64,000 bases of DNA from Clytia hemisphaerica. Lineage: Eukaryota > Cnidaria > Hydrozoa > Leptothecata > Clytiidae. The translations under genes and the position numbers were made by a program. Numbering within the stretch: position 1 is the first letter of the stretch; the number at the start of each line of letters is the position of its first letter. Location: NCBI GenBank assembly GCA_902728285.1, contig CACVBU010000534.1:566251-630250 (forward strand), written 5' to 3'. The notes beneath the pieces were generated by a model. The model saw only the letters and a list, made by a program, of their open reading frames with translations. It was not told the origin of the DNA and did no database searches. This document shows, piece by piece, positions 49,201-58,200 of the stretch.

Positions 49201-52200
49201 CAAAATAAGAACATTTTAAGGCTTTGTATAGGTGCGCTAGATTGCGGACGGGGTTAGTTGGCGGACGAGCGGACGAGCCAATTTCTTAAGAAAATGCACA
49301 AAAATGCTCACAAAATGGTGAAATTGAGAACAAGTTAAGAACATTTTCGGCCTAAAACTCAAAAACCTTAGGAACATTCTAAGGCTTCAAAATTTTTGGG
49401 TGTTCTTATAAAAAACATGTAAATGGCCTTGTGTATTTCCCCTTCTGTTTTCGCACGACCTTTTATACTAATCAGAGGCTCATTCTGCCCCCATTTTTAT
49501 TCGATTTGCACTCAATTTTGAGAGATTCGAACTGATCGCTGAGTTGTGAATATCTAGTATGTTTTGTTTCCATGATGAAACTAGCCGGTACCCGACGTCG
49601 CACGCCGGTTAAGTTGTAGCTGAATGCACTAAAAGTCCTTTGGATGTTGAAGCTGGCTTAAAAGCACGATTAAATGAAGAACAAAAAGAAGTCTCTTCAA
49701 AATTTGATTATAGTCCTCCCGGGTGACGTATCTTTTAACTGTATTTGGAAAAATATTTTTTGATTATGTCCTCCTAATTTTAAATCTGCCGCAGTCCCGG
49801 GGGGGGGGAGTACTAGGATTGGTGAATGAGGGGTATGTGCGGACGGGACCTCCGAAAACCGACCCTTAGAGAGACCAAATTTTAATGGAGAGACTTTTTC
49901 GAAAAATTTTCTCTGATTTTCAAAATTTCCTACCCTTAGTGAGACTTTTTTGTAATTTTTTCTCTCAAAATCAAATTTTTTTCTAAAAATCGTGATTTTT
50001 CCCACCCTTAGAGAGGCTACTTTGAAATTTCCTGATTTTTGTAACCCTTAGAGAGACTTTGAAAGGTGAAAAACCCGACCCTTACCGTCCGCACATACCC
50101 AGCACCTATTTTTGCCTAAGTACCCCCCCCCCCCCCCCCGGGGGGCCGCAGTTCTCGATAATTCTAAAAACTTTGATGTCGAGATAAAGGTCTGGGGCCA
50201 CTTGAAACATTTTTTATCAAATAGAAACATTTTAAAAACTGAAATGAAATACACAAAAAGTTCCACTTGATGAAAACGTTGCTATTGACCCCATATCTCA
50301 ATTACGGAAAGAAAACAAATCGGTTTCTGAAATAAAAAGTGATTCAAAAAATTCATCAGCAGTTTGTCTAGATCATTATAGATAGAAACAGGTGCAGAAA
50401 ACCTTTGCAGAATAAGAGAATTTTTATCCCTTATGTGGGAAAAAGTTTCACCGGTGCTGTGAGACAGGGGTGTACTTATCGAACCACTCAAAGTCATCTT
50501 TTAGAAGAACAAAAACATTGCGTCGTCAAAACGAAAGTAGAACACACGCAAAACAAAATGACATACAGACTACCGCTATTAATATATGGAAGAACTCGTA
50601 ACGCTCTCTAGATATTCTCTTATTCGATTGGTTCCTCTTTTCGATCAAATTGAAAGTCAAAATCAAATTTCCTTGTCATCAATGCTGTATTAATCAACAC
50701 TCTAGTACCCGATAAATCCTATATTCGATGGGAGTTAAAGGTAGTTCGCTCCCTTATTCGGTTTCTACCTAGCATGTAAGGTCTTTAGAAATGAGGACTG
50801 TTTTTACGGATTTAGAATTTCTTTGGTGTGCAAATATAAGAATTATTCCAAGAAACTTGGCAAGGTCTTCGACAACCAATTGAGTTTTGCATTCATGTCG
50901 GGGGAAATGGGGAACCACTTCCCTGACAAGAAGTGTGCTTAGATGTTTCAGACATTGTGACGTACCGCGACAGTTGCATCTGGTTCGGCCTCGCGATGCT
51001 GTTCTCCCGGTGACGTACACCATGACTATACATCTCGCATATCTAGTTTGTCACGATGCTGGACTGCGCTGTGACTCCTACCTTTCTTTGGGTAGGACCC
51101 ACTTCAAGATATCGGTGGGCATATACGTTGCAAGAACAAACTGTATAAGAACATTTAAGGCTTTGAATGGCAAAACATTAAGAACAAGTTAAGAACATAC
51201 TAAGGCTTTGTAAACTTTGAATATTCAGCATTGCCTTGTTCAGCATTGCCTTGTTCAGCATTGTTCCCAAATTGTTCTTATTTTTCGACAATTTTCAGCC
51301 TTGTTGTTTTGTAAAACCGTTCTCATAAAAAAGAGTTACTATTACGAAAGTACTTAAAGATTAGTTACTGGCGAAACGCACCAAACCTTTAGAAACAAAT
51401 CAAACTTGTTCTTTTTATGTCAGCTAAAAAGTTCGAAACCTATCTAAGAATGTAGCACTTCTTTTCAAAATATTTGTTTTTCATACTTCTTTGTTGAATC
51501 TATACACGGACTTATTACATCCTATTTTTTTGCCAATTTCTTAAAATCTTTACTAATTTTTCTAAAGCGATATCTAGAAGACAGTATTTGACTAGTCGAG
51601 CTTCATTTAAACAGAATAATCTTCTAACTGGTTGTCTTGGATTAAAAGTATGAAGTTGAAATAATCTTACAGTAACTAGGAGGTTTTTTAGATTAGATAC
51701 AGTAGTTGATTTTTTCGGTTTCCATTCGCTTTCCATGAATTAGTTTGGAGTTAAGCGAGTTAGTTGTGTATCCGGGGGGGGGGTACTTAGGCAAAATGGG
51801 TGCCGGGTATGTGCGAGGGTACCTTTTCTCATTCCTCAAAAGTCTCTCAAAGGGGTACAAATTCAAAAGTTAGTCTCTGAAAGGGTCCCAAAATCACAAA
51901 AATAAAAAATTTCTCTCTCAAAGGGACACGATTTCCAAGAATTTTGACCAAAATTTGGTGAAAATCAAACCAAAATTTGGAAAAAATGGACCAAAATTTA
52001 GGAAAAAGTCTCTCAAAGGGTCCCAAAATCACCAAAATTTTGTCTCTCAAAGGGTCGATTTTCGATTTTTGGCTCGGACATACCCGTCACCTCGCAAACC
52101 TAGTACCCCCCCCCCCCCCCCGGGTTGTGTATGTAACAGGTGGATTAAAAATTTAGATATTCAAGTATAATATTTTCAACTATAATTGTTTTTACTCAAA

Positions 52201-55200
52201 GGAACCAATCAGAAATCGGCTTATAAAGTAATACATCATACACAGGATGTGAAATGGAAGTTGTTTATTATCGATTTAGTAATTTGAGCTATACAGTAAA
52301 TGTCTAAAAATGTCTAAATCATCGACTTCCTACTACAGATCACCTCTAATGTCAAAAATATCAATTCTTTTTCTATTGTATTATAAACTTTTCACAATAT
52401 TGTCATTTTCGTGGATGTATTGTACAAGCTTTCAAAATTTTTAGAATCGTTTTTCAATGTGATTGCCATTTTTGTATTAATGTGTTGCTGGAAGTGAATT
52501 TGAATTTGGAGAATATCTGGCACGAACGTTTTCACAGTTTCTTATCTAACGTTATATGGATGTTATATAAATGTTGTTTTGATGTTCGTGAATGTACAAA
52601 CTTGAGAATTCATGAATCACTTTTCAGTCTGATTGGCATTTTTTCATTAGTTTGTTTCGTTAGCTAGAGGTGATACACCATTGCATTTTCAGTCAGTCTT
52701 TGGAAGTCCAAAAATCACAAGGACTGCTAGCAAGCCTGTAGGTTTCTTCTGCCAAATTACCACTTTTGGTTCATTTGGGGAATTTCCCAAGTGTTAAAAA
52801 AGCTTTTCTTGGAACTTTTGAGTAATTTTTGAAAAGTTTACAGACCTTTTGTCCATGATTATAGATCACCCACGGACCCAACAGCTGATTGGGTCTGTGA
52901 TTTAATGTCAGAAGACATTGCAATGGTGCATATGATGAATACAACTCTCAACACGAAACACTTTAAAGGGATGGGTTTGAATCTACCAGGCGTGATTGGC
53001 TTCGAAATTCTGTGTATATGAGAAAACAATGCAACGATTTCATACATTTTGAGGTCAATCCTGCGGGTTGATAGGTGAGGTTCAAAGATTGTTCACAACG
53101 TCTATGTTTAGATGGACGTTTGCTATGATATTTGAACAAATGACTATGAAGCAATACCGCATTCTGTATTCCCTTCGTGGTTATTTATTTTTATTTTGGG
53201 TGGTTAATCCCCGCCAATGTTGTATTAATGTTCCTCTATTCATATTCCCTAAGTAAGATGATTTTCATTTTGGATCAACTTCATTATTTGAATGTCACCT
53301 GCTGCTTGATTGTACCTGTGTGGAAATTTGTTTGCTTAAATCTTTGTATTGACTCTCAACATGTTCTTAGACACCTTCTCATTTTTCTTGCATAGGTTTA
53401 GATATAAAAAGGATAAAAAAACCTTGTATACTATGGGAAATAATGGAAGTAAAAATAACCGGTACCGAAATGATAATGGAAGACATCGTCAAAAATATCA
53501 TCGGTAAGTATGTTCTCTTACCTTTCTGCTGGGATTGGGTTTTTTTCCAGAAAAAAACTTCACCCCCCACCGTTGAGGATATTGATTTTTCGAAGTATCA
53601 AACCCCCTGGATACTACTTTATTAGTAAAGACCCCTTGGATATCCACTCTTAAAAATATGCTCAATTCTCTGGATATCCTTTCTTATAAAGATGCTTACC
53701 CCCTGGATATCCACTTTTGAACAAAAATATTTAACCCCCTGGATATCCGATATCTTCAACAGGGAGGGAAACGGACTATTTCTGGAAAAGCTCTTAACAT
53801 TTTTCATTGTTTAATGGTCAGCTTATTAAGTACCCGATGTAAAAGTTGCGAAAACTTCAAGTCCGGAAATTCATTAAAGAATTTTATCTGACTGCCATCA
53901 TCACCATTTGTTCTTTGTTTGTTACGATCGCTAAGAACAATACGATAGCGGCCATTATAAAAAATCATTTTTGCGACATTTACAAGTTTTCAATTTGTTT
54001 CTTTGATCCTTTTTTGGCGTCTTTTTGCTATTACTTTTTTCATCAATAGTTCGACGTTATTGGGCCATTCCATTTTATAAACATACAAGGGGGTGGACGA
54101 ACTTTTCCAGGGAATAAACTGAGAAGAATTTCCAGGAGGTCTAAGGAAGTGTTTTTTCATGTTTCCAGGGGTAAAAAGCTATTCTTAAACTTCCAGGGAG
54201 TAAACGACTGATATTAGTTCGTCCACCCTCACTTTAAGGAGATGAAATTAATTTTTCCAAGGGTTCTTTTGCAAATTTTGCAATTTTCCAGGGGGTATCC
54301 ACACATTTCCAAGAAATGTGTTTTGACTTGAAATGGTTCGTCCACCCTCTGTATGGAACTTTTTTGGAACAGCCCATTAAGGAGCGTGGTAAAACCGAAC
54401 ATGATTATTTAAAGACTTTTGATAGGTATAGGGGTAAATGCTAATATCGGTAATTAGTTACCCCTTTCTTCCAAATTCGAATATCATTCCAAATAGTGTC
54501 AATATTTTCCTTTCTCAGATGGCTTACGCCGTCTTTTTTTTACAGGATATATTTTCAATAAACCAGTTTTTCGTTCTATCACTGGGTAAAGCCCTTTGAA
54601 CCCGTGTTTTTAGTTCATTCAGCTGGCACAAACATTGTCTTGACGTCCAGCTAACATCTAAAAAGTCCAGACAAAGAAATACAAGCGTTAAAACAATTGT
54701 CGTGTGCTTGCTAGGCAAGAAGACAAACTTCAAGGAAGTTCTCATTATGATCAACTTTCTAAATCTTCTTGAATATTAATCCCCTTTAAAAGGTAGAATT
54801 TTTTTTTTGACCGCCCCTTTACTTTCGAAAACAAGTTTGGGCCGTGGAATCTCATCTCACTCTTACGTCTATTACATCTTGTTGTTAGAAACATCGGCAG
54901 GATCAGCCGCTGGTCGACTCCCCGATATGCGAGATCGGAGTCGCGTTCCTAATCGCCTGATCCTTCTTTTGGTTGGTCTATTGATTCGTAGCACTACAAT
55001 TCCATTGATTATTGCGTTGATGAGATAAATTGATGCACAAACTTCGATATATAAGACCAAATTCCCCCTGATTAATTGTTCCATTATGTCTGCGAGGATC
55101 CATACCCGTGCGACATACAGCGCGAATAAGAATCCGTATGATATAAGATACAAGAAAAAATAAGATTTACTGACTTTCATAATGTCTCGATTGGATCTTA

Positions 55201-58200
55201 AACTGTTCGATCTTTGGACAGTTGTAGATCTTTGATGTCTATTGAGAATTTTAAACGATGCTAGATATGATACTAAAAATATGGTGAGCACGCCAGAGTT
55301 GACAGGATGGGTGTAAAGCGAGGTCTTGTTGTTATTATAAAAAGCATTGAAAACAAAATGAATCAGGCTTTGATAAATTATTGTCTCCGAGAATATAAAC
55401 AGTAAGATATGAAAACGCAAAGATGTGAATTTAGTCTGGTAATCTTGTAAGTATTTGACTCGACATAAGCAATCAATACCTATCAAACATACCAAGGATG
55501 TGCTAGCGAATCGCGTGAAAGGAGATAGAAAACGCTCTGCAACCAGGTAAGAGCATGTGATGTGATTTGGCACAACCACCATAGGAATTTTGTAGAGAGT
55601 GATCAATGATGCCAGGATATCGTTGATGGATGAGTAAAAGATAAGCCTATAACATGAAAGTGGATAAGTTTTATTTTTAGGTTCCTAATAAACAGGGGGG
55701 GCTAATTCGAAAAATTAACAAGCGGGGGCCGTTTATTTGGAACCTAAGAGTAATCACGAGTTGTGCACTTTGCCAATTGCAATGAAATAAAGATGTTGTT
55801 TTCACCAGAACCGTTCGAAAACCATTGGATCTGGCGGGTTCCGAATCCACAATCGTGTCGTTTTTGGGCATTTACTCAACAGTCATTTGAAAAAAGACAT
55901 CTCTAATTTTTGCTTTAAATAGGGCAGCTTTTACTTGAAAGAGCAAAAACAGCCAAAAATTAGATTTTTTTTATGACGAAAAACAGAAATCTATGAACGA
56001 AACAGACTTTTTGGAGAAGAGGGGATTAAAGCTGGAAACCCAGCTTTAGACCGATCAGTCATCTTGTCTAAAAAGCTGAGAAGTGAATGTATTATACTGG
56101 AGCCTAATTCGAGTGACGGTCTATCAAACAAATAAGGCCCAGTGGGTAAGTGAGACCAGACTACGAAAGGGACAAGCTTAGAACCTAGTGGTGCAGAACC
56201 TAATCTTATCTACAGACAGTGATGTGAGACTATGCAGTTACAATACATTCAGATTATTTAACAATAAGAAAACTTTACATTCTAACTATAGATATAAAGA
56301 TATTTACAACCTTGAGTCCTGAGCTGGTTCGCCGCCGATCGCTGCCGAAAATAACACTAAAGTTTAGGAGGGCTGGACAGCAATTGTCACGTTCATCGGA
56401 GCGTGGAAGGCGCTATTTGGCGTTAGGAGGGCGCTAGGTGGTTGCTATAAAGGTGTGGCTGGAGGAACCTTGGTAAAGTATTACAAGGGCGTTGCTTTCA
56501 GCTTTTGAACAAGCTGAGAAATGCACTGAGATCTATTGGGGTTACCTACCTGAAAGACTGATTAGCCAGTTGTTTAGTGACAGTCATAAAATACACGACC
56601 AAAGAATTTACCACACATCCACCGAAAGCTAACAATGTTAAGTAAATCACCAAAAACAACTTTGAATCAGGCTTTATGTCTAATAGTAATTGTAATTGAA
56701 CTTGGCAAAATTTTTCTCTGTATGTAAGCAAGTTTCCGGTAGAATTAGTTACATTCGGTGTAAAGTTTTGTATTTTCATGGCTTCGGTTTTATTCCATGT
56801 AGCATTCGTCATTATGGTCAAAAGTTAAAATTTCATATGGATCAAAGCATGCATAGTCCGTCAACTATCATCACCAGGATAATCTTTAACGACTCCAATA
56901 AAATAGTAGAGCGCTTTTAAATAGTCATTATCTAAATGAAAAGGGACGGACTATATGTTAATAACTTCCTTTGTATACCCAAATAATTTTTACTATTCTC
57001 TTGGCCTTGATAAGAGTTCGTGAAAGGTTTTACTTATATATCTTAAAAAGTGTCTTGCCAACAATACTTTGAAAACGAGGCGGTGATTATTTTACGCATT
57101 TCAAAAAAAGAGTGCATTATTGATTATCTTTGATGTTTCATTCCCTTAAAAGTACTCATAAATTGAAAATAACGGTTTTTATCTTACTACTTTTATAACA
57201 GAATCTGAAACACATTAATGTTTCAACGTCCATCTATTGTTTTATGGACGTCATGAATGTCAAATAGATTTGAAAACAACGTTTCATATCAGCTAGGTAG
57301 ATTTACTGATTCTCCTGGTCGGTGCATTTGAATTTGGTTTGTGACGTCTATTGCTTTCAGTAACCAAAAAATCAATACGTGGTAAAAGTAATTTCGAGAC
57401 TTTTTCACAATACTAAACTGATTACATTTTAAAACCGACCGGTAAAGAGCTAAATTAATCACAAAAGAGAACCTCTCGTCATTTCCATGATCTTCGTATC
57501 CAACTAGAGGTGCTAATGTACTAAGTTTACAATCGAAATTGAGTTACTTTTATCGGTTTTGTGAAATCTACTCATTAAAGCTGAAGTGGAAAACAGCAAA
57601 AAAAAAAACAGGATCTTTCCATTCCTACAAGTTACATTCGAGAGTAGAGTCTCTTTCTACCTGAACTTTGCTTTCTGATAATTTTCGAAGGTTCAGTGTT
57701 AGTAGACTAGAGAATTCCGCGAGTTTGGAATATTTTACTTTCGTTTTTAAAAATTGAATTAAAAAACCCAAAACAATGAAATATATTTTAAACTCCCTTC
57801 CCATCAAATGTCATGAACTAAAAAAAAGCGTGGCAATATCTTAAAGTTTTAAAAAGATTCGTCTATTGGTTGCCCCCGGGCAATGTTATTTGGGGTCATT
57901 GAGTTTGAAGCCCGAAGGCCTAGAGTAGAATCTCTAACTTTTCCCAGGCAAGAGAAAGTGAAGCTAATTATATTTCTCGTTCAGATCGCGTCTAGAACGT
58001 GCCGTAATCATGACGACGGATTGTATCTAGAGCCGTTTCTTCATTTTTGAGGACTGTATTTTCTGAAATCTAGCGATATATTTTAATTTCAATCCGGTGC
58101 GTTTGTGTAAAAACAACGTGCGGCCGTTCTGAATGGGAAATAAGTGGTTTCATTTCCCATCCAGGAGTCTTGAGTCTAGCTCTTCGGGCTTGGAATTCAA

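Noticed and set aside
50769..51192. Overlapping frames of 84 and 101 residues on opposite strands in a GC-richer patch
   Set aside because: No family resemblance or splice signals on either strand; could be an old pseudogene, but nothing identifies it.
53443..53625. Reading frame MEVKITGTEM over the 53396-53503 exon
   Set aside because: The frame that fits the phases of the neighbouring exons is a different one (FRYKKDKKTL); this frame runs on into a MITE.
54524..54754. Minus-strand frame with a hydrophobic start and a CLC motif, resembling a small secreted protein
   Set aside because: Part overlaps a family I repeat fragment near 54618; no paralog, splice or promoter support.
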